Origin: Hymenopellis radicata
Lineage: Eukaryota > Basidiomycota > Agaricomycetes > Agaricales > Physalacriaceae
Length of the DNA stretch: 64,000 nucleotides
Reading direction: 5' to 3'
Assembly: GCA_015501595.1 (NCBI GenBank)
Contig: JADNRX010000050.1
Location: 153,021-217,020 of the forward strand
Position numbers and translations under genes: made by a program
The notes under the pieces: model-generated
What the model was told of the DNA's origin: nothing
Databases searched by the model: none
Seen by the model: the letters and a program-made list of their open reading frames with translations, nothing else
Part shown: positions 28,061-39,970 of the stretch, piece after piece
How positions within the stretch are numbered: the first letter of the stretch is position 1
Layout: each line of letters opens with the position of its first letter

Positions 28061-28755
28061 TTACAAGAACATGAAGCCAAGAACGGCGGCAGTAGCACCA
28101 ATAGCAAGTCTGGAAGAGGCTACGAGCATTCCAGCTGCATCAGTAGTGCTCTGAGAGCCGAGGCAGTAGAACTCGACGTTCCGGTTTTGGCTACACCTCC
28201 CGAGGTCTGGGTGGCGGAAGCTGATGAATCTCCGGTCACTACAGCTGTTGCCCCAATCGCCACCTCAAATCCAAGTGCAGTCTCCGTTTCAGTATACGTG
28301 GTGCCATCTTGGACGCCCGAACAGATAGCTAGGCCATCTTTGAGCGCACAGTCATACCCGAGTGTCAAAGGCTCTGACGAGTCCGGGAATACGTAGGTAA
28401 AGTAGGCAGAGTCTGGTCCCTCTACGAGAGTTGCTATACGAAAAAAACAGACAACAATGAGAATGTAGTTAATGGAAGAGCGGCTACGCGTACCTGTTCC
28501 ATCGAAACCCGATTCGTCTTCCAAAGAGTTGGTATAAACGCCCTTCTGTACGGCGTACGTGGTTTTGTCGCCTTCTACGCCGAGAACATCGACACTGAGC
28601 GATTGTGGATCAAAGCCTGGGAAATAGAGGATGTTACAGCAGCAGAAACAGCTGGTGTTGCGAGCTTCAGTCGATACACGAGTTTAGATTTGTTTCGTGT
28701 ACATACCCTGGACTCCTGCAAATAGAGCACCGATAGAAAGAGCGACGGGGGCCAT
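28061..28755 (-). CDS. Small GPI-anchored cell-surface protein
   Basis: Start at 28755: MAPVALSIGALFAGVQG is a secretory signal peptide. Introns follow after that exon (about 90 nt) and after the exon ending SGFDGT. The next exon contains a short extracellular domain with TLGYDCALKDGLAICSG and a Ser/Thr-rich stretch. A 44-nt intron with donor GTAGCC then restores the frame for the tail STTDAAGMLVASSRLAIG plus hydrophobic ATAAVLGFMFL and stop, the shape of a GPI-attachment signal. Expected location is cell wall or plasma-membrane outer face. A similar phrase (DCALKDGMTI) appears in another frame near 31320, perhaps a gene fragment. No enzymatic motif is visible; function unknown. Confidence 0.75.
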
Positions 28756-29459
28756 CCTTGTTAGATGTTTTGTTGATGGGGAGAGGAAAGAGCTAGATAC
28801 CGTTTCAGGGAAGAAGGATGGCTTTATATATGCCAGGCACATCTCCCCTGGGCGCCAGCGTTCGCGTGTGCGATGGTTATCAAATAATATCAGAGGATCC
28901 AGACGGTTTCGAACAAGTTTCAAACGACAAAGCATAGGGGGAGGCGGTAGTAAGCCGGCCATTCGTGAAAGAGCAAACGAAAGTGGTGGGGGATTCACAT
29001 AGGAGCGAGCTGTCTACAAGTTCAGCTAAATCCGTTGTGTTTATGGAGATAATACATTCGCGCTCAACGCGGAAGGGGACGCCGGCCTGGTGGTCGCAGC
29101 CAAGTCGTAGCGTTAAGCAAATCATAGCTCAAGTGAATTTCCAAAGGGGAAGATGAGAGTTCGGGTTCAAGGTAACGGCCGGCCTAGCCGGAAGGTCTTC
29201 GTCAAGAACCATCATCAGCTTGGGCACTAGGAGGCTGCCTTCAACGTTAGCGTCGGCCACATTAGGAAACGATTTACGAACGGTGCGTTAATAGTGCTGT
29301 CCATACAGATTTATTGTTGACAAGGATTGTATAGCTTGGCCAGCCGTGCGTACCAGCTGGGAACTTCGAATTGATTAGTCCCAGGAAACAAGAGTCCACT
29401 GTGAGCCTTTATTTGACTTTGGTCCCGCTTACTTGAACGGAAATTTAATCAGGCTGTCC
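28756..29459. other. Intergenic, divergent promoters
   Basis: Lies between divergently read genes (surface protein on minus, F-box copy on plus). The last 30 bases before the F-box ATG (ACGGAAATTTAATCAGGCTGTCC) recur before the copy at 33700, marking a shared leader. Otherwise nothing seen. Confidence 0.5.
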
Positions 29460-31098
29460 ATGACCATCACAACCGACGTTGAGCTGTGCCCGAGATGTCG
29501 CGCGTCAATTACGCTGACCTCGTATCCATTGCCGTTTGAAGGGGACTTCGCTAGAGCGCATCACAATCCTTCGAGAACGGACTCCTCCTCCATAGAGAGC
29601 AGCTTGACCGACCCGTCCGCCGATTTAACAACGCTGGCCCAGGAAATTCAGCGCGTCGAGTTGCTGCTTAGTGCGCTGAAGACGCACCGCGCCCATCTCG
29701 AGAGGCATATCTATCGGACCACGCGTTTCATTCAGTCCTCCCCCATCCGCCAGCTTCCTACCGAAGTCCTTGGTATCATCTTTGCCTCAGCGTGTACTTC
29801 CTTCCAAGAGAACGAATACAAAACCCCGCTTTCCATCAGCCTTGTCTGCTCTAAATGGCGCGATATTTCCATTTCTACACCTACTTTATGGACGAACATC
29901 TACGTCGCCCCGTACTCCAGCGCATGTGGCCTGGACGTCTACAAGCATTTTCTCCAGCGATGTGGAGGGATCCCAATCTCCGTCAAGGTGGAAGTTCCCG
30001 CCAGAGACCACCTTGATCCGGATGATGACGACGATGATTTTCCCTTGGAACAAACCTACCAGTATCATGTCGACATTATGGGCGATGTTTATGCGAGCTT
30101 CGCTCAGTGGAAGGTCGCCGAGTTCCACATGAAGGAAGCCGACGTACAACTTTTGGAAGATCTTGATGGTCAATGGCCCCCCCCAGATGGAGCAATTGGA
30201 TGCTCCCATTCTCGAGTCCCTTACGTTGGCGATAACGGATGCTCCTGAGACGCCTCGCCTACCTAGCATTTTCAGTGATGCTCCATTATTGGCTACCGTC
30301 AACTTTCTCGATTGTTGCGAGAGTCAATCTTGGACAGACACCCGACTACCTTGGCGACAATTACGACGAGTTCAAACAGATCAGCAGAATGCGGCGAATC
30401 TGAGGTATCTCGGTAACGACTTTCAGGATGGAGAGAACCGAACACTCGTTCTTAACGGACGCTCGACGGATAATTTCTATATTTTCCCTCAAATATCATT
30501 CACACTCCATATCACCACCCTTATCCTTAATTCGCCGCTCTGGACCCGTGGCCTGTGTTCATTTCTTCGCAACGTTTCCATTCCTACTCTCAAAGATCTC
30601 ACAGTAATCTCTCGCGATCCCGAATGGATCTTCACCTTTTGGTACAACCCGCTCCTCGTACTGCCTGTGTTTCTGGCGCGTTCCGATTGCAGACTAGATA
30701 CGTTCAATCTTATCATGCACGGCCGGTATGGCGACACCTATCCTGGCAGGACTGCGCAACCGACGCTGGCGGACACCCTGGTTGATGCGCTCCGTGACAT
30801 GGGCCATCTCAAATACCTACAGGTCATTGAAGCTGATTTGGGACCGCCTCTGCTTAACAAGAGACTTTTCGAGCAGCTGTCTGCCGATACCCTCCTGCCC
30901 GAGTTGACGTCTCTCGAATTGGTGTGGGCGGAGGATCGCCAGCCCGACAGGGAACTGCTCTCCGCGCTCTCGTCGCGCGCAGATGGTTGTCTCTCGTCCG
31001 TCGGCCTCGGCATTCGGAATGGAGGTAACCTTGGACCGGAAGTTCTGGAGTGCATGCAGGGTTTGCGACAGAGGAATGTCCAAGCTACGTGCTGGTAG
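29460..31098 (+). CDS. F-box protein, family 2, plus-strand copy with one homopolymer frameshift
   Basis: Predicted SCF ubiquitin-ligase adaptor. The ATG at 29460 follows a leader shared with the copy at 33700. The N terminus ELCPRCRASI carries the family's Cys-x2-Cys. A coiled-coil stretch (TLAQEIQRVELLLSALKTHR) follows, then the F-box motif IRQLPTEVLGIIFASACTSF ... LSISLVCSKWRDIS, then leucine-rich repeats (LESLTLAITDAPE; ELTSLELVWAEDRQPD) and the end RQRNVQATCW. The frame is broken once, at a run of eight C (30177-30184). With seven C the two long open parts (about 240 and 300 codons) join exactly as WPPQMEQLDAPILESL. A single break in a long homopolymer makes read error likely, so the gene may be intact. 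Confidence 0.75.
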
Positions 31099-31509
31099 TG
31101 TCCACTTCGAATCCCAAGCGGTGAACGCATGTTGTACAGTAAGGTGGCGCCTGCTTAGGTACTTTGGCCGTTGATGAGTTTGATTCCTGGCAGCGTCTGA
31201 TTCTACTTACAGTACATGTTGAATGTGGATCAGGTACTACACTCCACTCGAATTCTACATACGTAGCCGGGAAGTTCGCCCATATGTTTATAGAGTTCGT
31301 TGCTCACTTATACCTTCCAGATTGTCATGCCGTCCTTGAGCGCACAGTCATCTACAGTCATACATGAGGTGCCGGCAAGGTCTCGGTCAGTTGAGCGACT
31401 CATAATCAGTGTTTGAGACGTGAATCGGGCGCACACTGCCCAGGTGAGCCATATAAGCCTTCTCTGACGATAGCTGTCGCTCATCCTGATCCCTTCTTGA
31501 CCAGCAACA

Positions 31510-32924
31510 ATGTGGGGACGTCTACCCACGGAGCTCATACACCACATTGTCGACCTCCTTATTGAAGAGTCCGGCGCGCGGTCTCTCTACCAGCTCAGCC
31601 TAGTCAACAAAGCATTTTTAACATACGCCTGTCGCCGCTTATTCCAGGACCTATCCATAAACATCTGCCGCGATCCATACGTTGCCACTCGCGCATGCCA
31701 CACCCGTGCACGCTGCATCAAGCAGTTGGCGCCGCTATTAACGACGCATGTGCCTGCTTCAATACCCTGCAGGATACGCACGTTGACTCTAAACGGAAGA
31801 GATATCGGGCTTAATGTTCAATATTTCTTCCCCTGGCTCCTAGTTTCGAATCCGGAAGCTATGGATGATGAACGTGTTACAGTCCCAGTCCTGGGGTACT
31901 TCACAGAGGTGGAGGAATTGCGACTCGTAGAGGTCGATTTGTTTCCACTGTCCTACTGGGCATCTTTTCGACGCCCATTCAAAACTCTTCTGTCATCGGT
32001 CCGTACTCTTGTCTTGGACGAGGCGAAATTCTACGGCGGTCCCGCCTCGCTTCACTCACTCATTTCCGAAATGCCAAATCTCGAACGTTTGTGCATAAAA
32101 AGCGTTACTTGGCCCTCAGAGATGGGGTTCCCAAACAATGCGCCGAATTTGGTCATTCTGCTTCTGAACTGTTCAGTATATTATCCCCGCACATGCGAAC
32201 TCCTTCTCCAAGCTTGGGCTTGGAGTCGAAGAGCCAAGGAGACTCTTTTTCCCCAACAGTGGAAGCCTGTCCCCTCTTCCCCTCGTCATCTTACCCTCTA
32301 CTTCGACGAGGACAACGCAGCACTCTCTTGGATTATGATGCCAGTGCTATCGGAAATGCTGAGCAAGCTTTCGTCCCTCGAAATATACTCCAGTTGCATT
32401 CTGAGCGACCAGTCAGTTGATGGCAATCCGGAATTCATGAAACGATTCTTGGCGCGCATGCCCAACATAGTTCACTTGACCTTCCAGTGGCGGGCGACGG
32501 GTCCTCCTTTCGACGATCTCTTCCAGCCCGATCTAAGCTCGGTCGCTGTGCTTCGCACTTTGCATCTTCAAATTGTATGCGAGAGCAGACATGGCTCTCA
32601 TGTAGGGCATGGCTTCGTTCCACGACGCGCTCGATACGTGGTTTGCAGGCTCTCAAGCACGTCCAGATCACGATGGATCTGAACGTTGCTAGCATGTCGT
32701 CCGACGATATCGACACGCCTACTTTCGCCGTCGATAAGTGCTTGTGCAGAGAAGATCTTGCTGTGGAGGTTCGCGTAGGGGTGTTTGCCAGGCTTGGGCC
32801 TGAGCCTGCTCACACTGCGGACGAACTAATGGAGAAAGGATGGCGTTGCGTTCAAAACGCCTTCTCGCTCTGTCGAGAACGACCATCGTTCGCAGCGTCG
32901 GTTAAGGCAGGACGCTGGCTTTGA
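31510..32924 (+). CDS. F-box protein of a different family
   Basis: Two exons, 31510-32574 and 32649-32924, separated by a 74-nt intron (GTATGC ... TTTGCAG); together 446 aa, frame intact. The F-box is at the extreme N terminus: RLPTELIHHIVDLLIEES ... LYQLSLVNKAFLTYACRRLF, so the architecture differs from the neighbouring families, which put a coiled coil first. The rest is weakly leucine-rich (LRLVEVDLFPL, RTLHLQI/ALKHVQITMDL across the splice) without clear repeats. It is embedded between two family 2 members but is not a copy of them. Expected role: substrate adaptor of a cullin ubiquitin ligase; target unknown. Confidence 0.8.
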
Positions 32925-33699
32925 AGTATTCTGTGAAGTTCGCTTGTAGTACATGAAAAATTGGGATTAATCGGACACACACAGATAATAATAGATTGTT
33001 GAGATTTTTACGATTACTAGCGTCGTCTAGTATAGATGGCCTATGGAGTGTCGCTGCTACCGGGGTCGTCACACAACGCTCTATCCCTTCATCTGTTGGT
33101 CCTTGGCGTCCGTAACGGAGGGAATCTTGGTTCGGAAGTCGTAGAATGAATGTAGGATTTACGGCAACGGAATGTTCGTAGTGCAACGCTTTGGTAGTAT
33201 TCAGAAATTTAGATACTGCTGAGGATTCTTAATACTACCAGCGAACAGGACAGCAAATTGTGCTTGGTAGACGTTGTAGAGTGTTGTAGGTTCCGGCGTC
33301 TAGTACGGTACTTGGATTCTAATCTTTGGACCCTCATAATTATAGACAATAAATACCTGCCATGGCGTTGTATTACAATAATAAGACTGGGTGCAGTCAT
33401 AACAGTGATGATCACGTTACCGTCCACGACTTCTTCTTGACCACCATCATCTCCTCAAATTTCGTCGTATTCACCAGCAAAATCACTTGTGATTGACGGT
33501 TTCGAGAAGCAAGGCGGTCAACCCACAGGTGCGTTGGTGGCGCTGTCCATATAGATCATTTTTGACACGGATCGTAGCTGTAGCGAGCTGCGCCGCGTGC
33601 CAGGAAGAGACTTCATTCGTTCCCGGTACATAATAATACTGTAAGTTTCTATTTGACTTTGTTCCTGCTGACTTTAACGGAAATTTAATCAGGCTGTCC
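32925..33699. other. Intergenic
   Basis: Contains a short stretch (about 33080-33190) resembling the last 30 codons of family 2 F-box genes, with LGVRNGGNLGSEVVE-like coding and NVRSATLW, so probably a truncated duplication remnant. The remainder up to 33699 is upstream sequence of the next copy. Confidence 0.45.
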
Positions 33700-35324
33700 A
33701 TGAACATCAAGAATACAACCCACGTTGAGCTGTGCCCGAGATGTCGCGCCTCAATTGCGCTGACTCCGTACACGCGGCTACCGTTTGAGGAGGATATCTC
33801 CAGAGCCTACCGCAACCCTTCGAAGACAGACTCTTGCGCCATAGAGGGCAGCTTGACCAGCCCTATCGCTGAGCTAGCAACTCTGGCGGAGGAGATTCAG
33901 CGTGTAGAGGCTATGCTCAATGCGTTGAAGAAGCACCACGCACAGCTAGAAGGACATATTCATCGAACCACACGCTACATTCAATCCTCACCTATTCGCC
34001 AGCTTCCTACCGAAATCCTTGTCGTCATCTTCGCGTCGGCGTGTACATCATTTCAAGAATGGGAATACAAAACTCCACTTTCCATCAGTCTCGTATGCTC
34101 TAAATGGCGCGATATTGCCATGTCTAAACCAACTCTATGGACGAACATCTACGTCGCACCTTACTCCAAAGCCTATGGCATACCGGTGTTCAAATACTAT
34201 CTTCAGCGATGTGGTGGAATACCACTTTCTGTCAAAGTGGAGATTCCTGTCAGAGCGCGTGCCTGCTTGGATGACTACGATGTTGATACTCCTTATGAAG
34301 ATCACTACGGGTTTCGTACTACTACTAGTGCCCACAGGCTCGTGGAGCCCATTTTCGCGACTTTCCCCCAATGGAAGGTCGCGGATTTCCATATGAAGCA
34401 AGCGGATCTCGAGCTCTTGGACAATCACTGCTCGAATCAGAAGTTTCCGCTTCTCCTCGAGTCGCTTACCTTGGCAACACATCATCCCCAGATGGATGAT
34501 CTGCCTCGCATCTTATGCCAAGCCCCATTGCTGTCCTCCCTCACCCTTGTTGATCGTGACGAGAGTGTAGGTTTATTGTGGATGTACTCGGCTTACCTTG
34601 GAGACAACTACGGCAGATCCGTGCTAATCGACTGTTGGCCGCTAATTCGATCTTCATTGACAACTTCCCGGACGGCGAGAACAGAACAATTATTATCACC
34701 ACGTTACCCACAGAAGCGGATTTCTCCCCTGGGCCTTATAACAGCGTGTTTACCGGACACGTCACTTCCCTCATCCTTGATGGGCTCTATTGGGACCGGT
34801 GTACATCTACATTATTCAAAGCCATTGCTATCCCCTCTCTCAAAGAACTTTCGATCATCGACGCGGGGTCCTTCCGTTGGAGGGACCAATTTCTCGTCCT
34901 TGCTGGATTTTTGGCACGTTCACGATGCACACTAAATGCGTTGAGTCTTGTTGTACTGCTCGAGGAGGGTCGAGATAATCAGCGTACGGAGCTGGCAGAC
35001 GACCTGGTTGATCTGCTCCACAACATGGGCCATCTAAACCACCTACAAGTCGTCGAAAGCTGGGTCGGGGCCACCACTGCTCAACGAAAGGTTCTCCCGA
35101 GAGCTGCTTGGCAATATCCTCTTACCCGAGTTGACGTCTGTCGAGTTAGTCTGGGCGGAGGATCGCCAGCCCGACAGAGAACTGCTCACTGCGCTCTCTT
35201 CGCGCGCCGATGTACTCTCTCGTCTGTCGTCCTCGGCATTCGTAATGGGGGTAACCTTAAACCGGAAGTTTTGGAGTGCATGCGGGGTTTGCGACAGAAG
35301 AATGTTCAAGCGACGTGCTGGTAG
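33700..35324 (+). pseudogene. F-box protein, family 2, broken plus-strand copy
   Basis: The start MNIKNTTHVELCPRCRAS, coiled coil (ELATLAEEIQRVEAMLNALK), F-box (IRQLPTEILVVIFASACTSF) and leucine-rich half match the copy at 29460-31098. The frame is open to about 34570, then continues in another frame (LPWRQLRQIRANRL). From about 35065 the conserved text GPPLLNERFSRELLGN runs in a further frame and returns to the previous one near 35215, before LSSVVLGIRNGG. At least three shifts, two of them compensating, so a long open frame survives but carries about 50 scrambled residues. I read it as a decaying paralogue. Confidence 0.72.
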
Positions 35325-36004
35325 TTGTTGTACAGATGCTACAACAGCGCGGCCGCAATGACCTGTTATTCAAGTAGTATGCTTGAGAGTAGCGTTTGTA
35401 GACAGTCACCCACTGTACTGGCTTACGAGGAGGTCTTAGTCAAATCATAAGCAGTTCTTGAGAGCGAATTATTGCTATGCTGGATGTTGGTTAGATGGGA
35501 TGTATCATCACAATAAGTAGACCATCTACTCTGCGCTCACCTTCTTAACCGGTGAGACATCCGGATGGTCAAATCTATTTCAGGAATAAGATAGTTTATG
35601 GTCCTGCGAGTCTGTGTGACACTGAAACTGAGGCGGGGATCTGACGAGAATGCCGACGAGGAGAGAGAGAGAAATTTGGGGATGGCATTCGGCTTTAAGC
35701 TCGTCGGCCTACTACTTGACTGACGGTGGAGACTGTAACACCACGCTCGTCACATCTGAAAGGACGCGTAGGGAAGACCATGATTCATGTCAGTACCTTG
35801 AATGCGGTTTCCCACTACTTGCTGACTCCATACAGCGTGACTCGTAAGTACGGTTTGAGGATACCATTCATACGGAAATCAGTTGCGCGAAATAGTCCGA
35901 TTGAAGCTACTCGAAGTCGACTGTCTACATATCCCTACGCACCGCCCACTCAGTAGCAGTGTTGGTCGAGTCGGCTACTTGGGGTACTACAACTATTTCT
36001 GTCC
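35325..36004. other. Intergenic; left part of a segmental duplication
   Basis: From about 35620 the sequence matches 38130 onward (GAGAGAGAGAAAT, then GTGGAGACTGTAACACCACG and GACGCGTAG), so this is the 3' flank of the duplicated minus-strand F-box unit. No gene seen. Confidence 0.6.
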
Positions 36005-37643
36005 CTACCAAAGAGTCGCCCGAATGCCCTGCTGTCGCAGATTCGCCATACAGTCCAGCACGTCACCTCGAAGGGCACCTCCATTCCGAACGCCGAGGAC
36101 GACGGAGGATAGAGTGCCCATCCCTGCACCTCCTTGCCCACCCCGCGAAGTGAGCATGGGATCAGAGCATCTACTGGTTGACGCTCTTCCGCCCACACCA
36201 TCTCCAGCGATGTAAGTGCTGGTAGAAGATGGCCCTCGGCCATCTCCCGGAAAAGCCGTTCATTGAATAGCGACAGTCCCGACTCAGCTTCATTGACGCG
36301 CAACGCTCGCAAGTCCTTCATGCTATGAAGCGCGCTAACCAAACTGTCTGCAAGCGTGGGTTCCATAGTAGCTAATTTGTAGATGCCTCCTTCATATCGA
36401 CCCGCATAATGACAGTGAACGTCTGGAGTGCGCATCCGGAACGATCGAAGAAGTCGGGAAGGACGGAGAAGGGATTGGTCCACTCTGCCGGGGTGAAGTG
36501 TCTATGTGTCGCGGATGGGTCGGGAGGCATCATTGTGAGGCTTTCGAGGGTGGGGATGGTGATGTTTAGGAAGAACCCGAGCAGCGAATCTGACCAGATC
36601 ACAGAATCGAGCACAAGGGTAGACACACTGAGATTGAACTGTACGTTGGGTGGCATGTCAATGTAATCAAGGTGTGGCCTGAGAACGAGTGTTCGATTAT
36701 TGCCATGCTCGAACTCATCGTTTAGACAATATATCAGACCGTACACGTCACTCTGAGCACAAACCTCGCGAAGTTGGCGCCAGGGCAGTGCATCAGCATA
36801 ATAATCGGAGTCCACGGTTCCGCCTCGCCATCCAGTATTGTGAAACTGAATAGGAAAGATGCTTCATGGAACAAGTAGGGTTCGAGGTAGTTAACGCGCC
36901 CGTTATTCACCAATGTGAGAGACTCCAAGACAGGGACTCCGGGTTTGCTACTACATGATGGCTCAAGAGGTTGACATCATCTTGATTCATACACAGCTCA
37001 GCAACCTTCCACTGAGTATAGTTTCGGTAAGTAGCTGAAACGAGCTCGATGTGATAGTCGTAGGTCTCCTCGTATGGAAAGTTTTCGTCGTAAGCATGTG
37101 ATGGGGGCGCTCTCTGTAAGGAATGTCGATCTTAACGGAAATTGGAATGTGCCCGCATCGTTCAAGATAGTGTTGGTACACATCGAGGCCGCCCGAATGA
37201 GGCGCGATGTATATGTGTGTCCACAGCGAGGGCGTAGATAGCGCGATGTCACGCCATTTCGAGCAGACGACACCGATGGAGAGTGGGGTTTTGTATTCGC
37301 TGCGCTGGAACGAGGTGCACGCAGACGCGAAGATGATTCCGAGGACTTCCGTTGGAAGTCGGCGGATGGGAGAAGAACGTATGTATTGGGTGCTCTGTTG
37401 AATGTGCCTGTCGAGATGCGCGTAGTGCGCTTTCAGCGTGTCAAGCATCGATTCGGCACGCTCGACTTCCTGCACCAGATCTGCCAGTTCAGCAGATAGG
37501 TTGCCCAAACTTCTCTTTATGCAAGAGACTTCGGATTGGGTCGGGTTCTGATACGCTCTGGCGACGTCTTTTTCGAAAGAGTGTTTGTATGTGGTCAGCG
37601 CAATGGAGGCGTGACATTTTGGGCATAGTTCAATGGAAGTCAT
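36005..37643 (-). pseudogene. F-box protein, family 2, broken copy 2
   Basis: Tandem relative of the intact gene at 38300-39970. It opens MTSIELCPKCHASIALTTYK at 37643 with intact coiled coil and F-box (IRRLPTEVLGIIFASACTSF, VVCSKWRDIALSTPSLW) for about 180 codons. It then shifts frame near 37105 (before the text HAYDENFPYEETYDYH-like seen in the paralogue) and again near 36935, 36800, 36390 and 36160. The stop context is the same CAAAGAGTCGCCCGAA sequence as in the intact copy. Ends and length equal the paralogue, so decay is by small indels, not truncation. Confidence 0.75.
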
Positions 37644-38299
37644 TGCCTTCAGAATATGTCAAATAAACCAGAAAAGCAATAAAAGAAAGACATACAAGAA
37701 TTATATAGCAAAGAGGTGACAAGCCAGACTTGTTGCGGCCCAGTAAGTTGCTGCAGGTTTACAGTGATTAAGATCGGGTATTGTAAATGCTCATGAACGT
37801 ACTGGATGGCCCTTCACAGATTTTGAAACATGCAGAGGCCTCACAAAAACAGACGGGGTAGCCGATGATGGTGGTTGGAAGGAAAACTGATAACGGTAAC
37901 GTGATCATTGATCGCTGCTTTCGATACACTGTGCGTTCGACTCGGACTCTTTTCCACTTACATATAATATATAAGAAGGACCCACTGCTCGAAGATCCCG
38001 CAATAAACCTTCCCGACTCCGAAACATGCCGGGAATTTCATCTAACATGATATCAGACGCGCATTCTGTGTGAGGATTGGCAGATAAAAGGACACTATCG
38101 GGCAGTGCAGCTGGGTATGGAGGATGGGAAAGCACCGACTCTGAGGCGGAGGATCTGAAGGGAATGCCAACGAGAAGAGAGAGAGAAATCATTCGGGGAT
38201 GACATCGGCTTTATCTGTTTCAAGTTTGTCTGGCTAGTACTTTACTGACAGTGGAGACTGTAACACCACGCTCGACACCTCTGAAATGACGCGTAGTTG

Positions 38300-39970
38300 C
38301 TACCAAAGAGTCGCCCGAATACCCTGCTGTCGTAGATTCGCCATACAGTCCAGCACGTCACCTCGAAGGGCACCTCCATTCCGAACGCCGAGGACGACAG
38401 AGGATAGAGTGTCCATACCTACCCCTCCTCGTCCACCGCGTGCGCACAGCATGGGGATCAGAGCATCTACTGGTTGTCGCTCTTCCGCCCACACCATCTC
38501 CAGCGATGTAAGTGCTGGTAGAAGATGGCCCTCGGCCATCTCTGGGAAAAGCTGTTCATTGAATAGCGACGGTCCCAACTCGGCTTCGATGACGCGCAAC
38601 GCCCGGAGGTTCTTCATGCGGTGGAGCGCGGCAACGAGACTGTCTGCCAGTGTGGGTACCATAGTAGTATATGTGTAGATGCGGTTGGCGAAGTCGCGAA
38701 TGTCATCAACATATCGACCCCGCATAATGACAGTGAACGTCTGTAGTGCGCATCCGGAACGAGCCAAGAATTCGGGAAGAACGGAGAAGGGATTGATCCA
38801 GTCTGCCGGGTCGAAGTGTCTATCTGTCGCGGCTGGGTCGGGAGGCATCATTGTGAGGTTTTCGAGGGTGGGGATGGTGATGCTTCGGAAGAGCGCGAGC
38901 AGCGAACCCATCCAGATCACAGAATCGAGCACAAGGGTAGAGATGCGTAGACTGAATGGTGGGACTCCGATGAACGGCAGGTCAATCTCATAACGGTGCG
39001 GCCTGAGAATGAGTGTTCGATTATTGCCATGGTCGAGCTCAACGTTTAGATGATGTCGCAGACTGTACACGTCACTCTGAGTACAAACTTCGCGAAGTTG
39101 GCGCCAGGGAAATGCATCAGCGATATCCCTAAATACCACAGTTCTGCCTTCGCCATCCAGTATTGTGAAACTGGTTAGGAAAGATGCTTCATTAAACAAG
39201 CCGGGTTCGACGTAGTCCACGGGCCCTTCATTCACTAATGTGAGGGACTCCAGAAGGGGGGACTCCAATTCTTGAATGTGATATCCCAAGAGGCTGGTGT
39301 CCCTTGGATTCATACAAAACTCGGCAACCTTCCACTGAGCACAGTTTCGGCAAGTAGCTGAAACGAGCTCCCTGTGATAGTCGTAGGTCTCCTCGTATGG
39401 AATGTTTTCGTCACAGTCAATCGCTGCTGTGGGGTGCTCTTTGTAAGGAATGTCGATCTTAACGGAAATTGGGATGTGCCCGCATCGTTTAAGATAGTGT
39501 TCGTACACATCGAGGCCACCCGAGTAAGGCGCGACGTATATGTGTGTCCACAGCGAAGGCGTGGATAGCGCGATGTCACGCCATTTTGAGCAGACGACGC
39601 TGATGGAGAGTGGGGCTATATATTCGCTGTACTGGAACGACGTGCACGCAGAAGCAAAGATGATTCCGAGGACTTCCGTTGGAAGTCGGCGGATGGGAGA
39701 AGAACGTATATACTGGGTGCTCCGCTGGATGTGCCTGTCCAGATGCGCGTGGTGCTCTTTCAGCGCGTCAAGCATCAACTCGACGCGCTTGATTTCCTGC
39801 GCCAGAGCGGCCATGTCGGCAGATGGGTTCTCCAAGCTCTTCTCTATGCAGGAGGCCTCGGATTGACTCGGGCTCTGGTACCCTCTGGCGAAGTCTTTTT
39901 CGAAAGAGTGCTTGTATGAGGTCAGAGCAATTGAGGCGTGACATTTTGGGCACAGTTCAACGGGGGTCAT
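38300..39970 (-). CDS. F-box protein, family 2, intact copy
   Basis: Single open frame of 556 aa and the reference for the broken relatives. Residues 5-12 (ELCPKCHA) hold a Cys-x2-Cys pair conserved in all five copies. Residues ~50-82 form a likely coiled coil (MAALAQEIKRVELMLDALKE). The F-box motif is at about 92-140: IRRLPTEVLGIIFASACTSF and SISVVCSKWRDIALSTPSLW. The C-terminal 400 residues are leucine-rich, with LESLTLVNEGP, LPALTSLEMVWAEERQPVDA and LSSVVLGVRNGG, ending QQGIRATLW. No intron. Expected role is SCF-type adaptor, with the leucine-rich part contacting the substrate; no target is known. The local cluster points to recurrent duplication and loss. Confidence 0.82.
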   Translation of the reverse strand: MTPVELCPKCHASIALTSYKHSFEKDFARGYQSPSQSEASCIEKSLENPSADMAALAQEIKRVELMLDALKEHHAHLDRHIQRSTQYIRSSPIRRLPTEVLGIIFASACTSFQYSEYIAPLSISVVCSKWRDIALSTPSLWTHIYVAPYSGGLDVYEHYLKRCGHIPISVKIDIPYKEHPTAAIDCDENIPYEETYDYHRELVSATCRNCAQWKVAEFCMNPRDTSLLGYHIQELESPLLESLTLVNEGPVDYVEPGLFNEASFLTSFTILDGEGRTVVFRDIADAFPWRQLREVCTQSDVYSLRHHLNVELDHGNNRTLILRPHRYEIDLPFIGVPPFSLRISTLVLDSVIWMGSLLALFRSITIPTLENLTMMPPDPAATDRHFDPADWINPFSVLPEFLARSGCALQTFTVIMRGRYVDDIRDFANRIYTYTTMVPTLADSLVAALHRMKNLRALRVIEAELGPSLFNEQLFPEMAEGHLLPALTSLEMVWAEERQPVDALIPMLCARGGRGGVGMDTLSSVVLGVRNGGALRGDVLDCMANLRQQGIRATLW

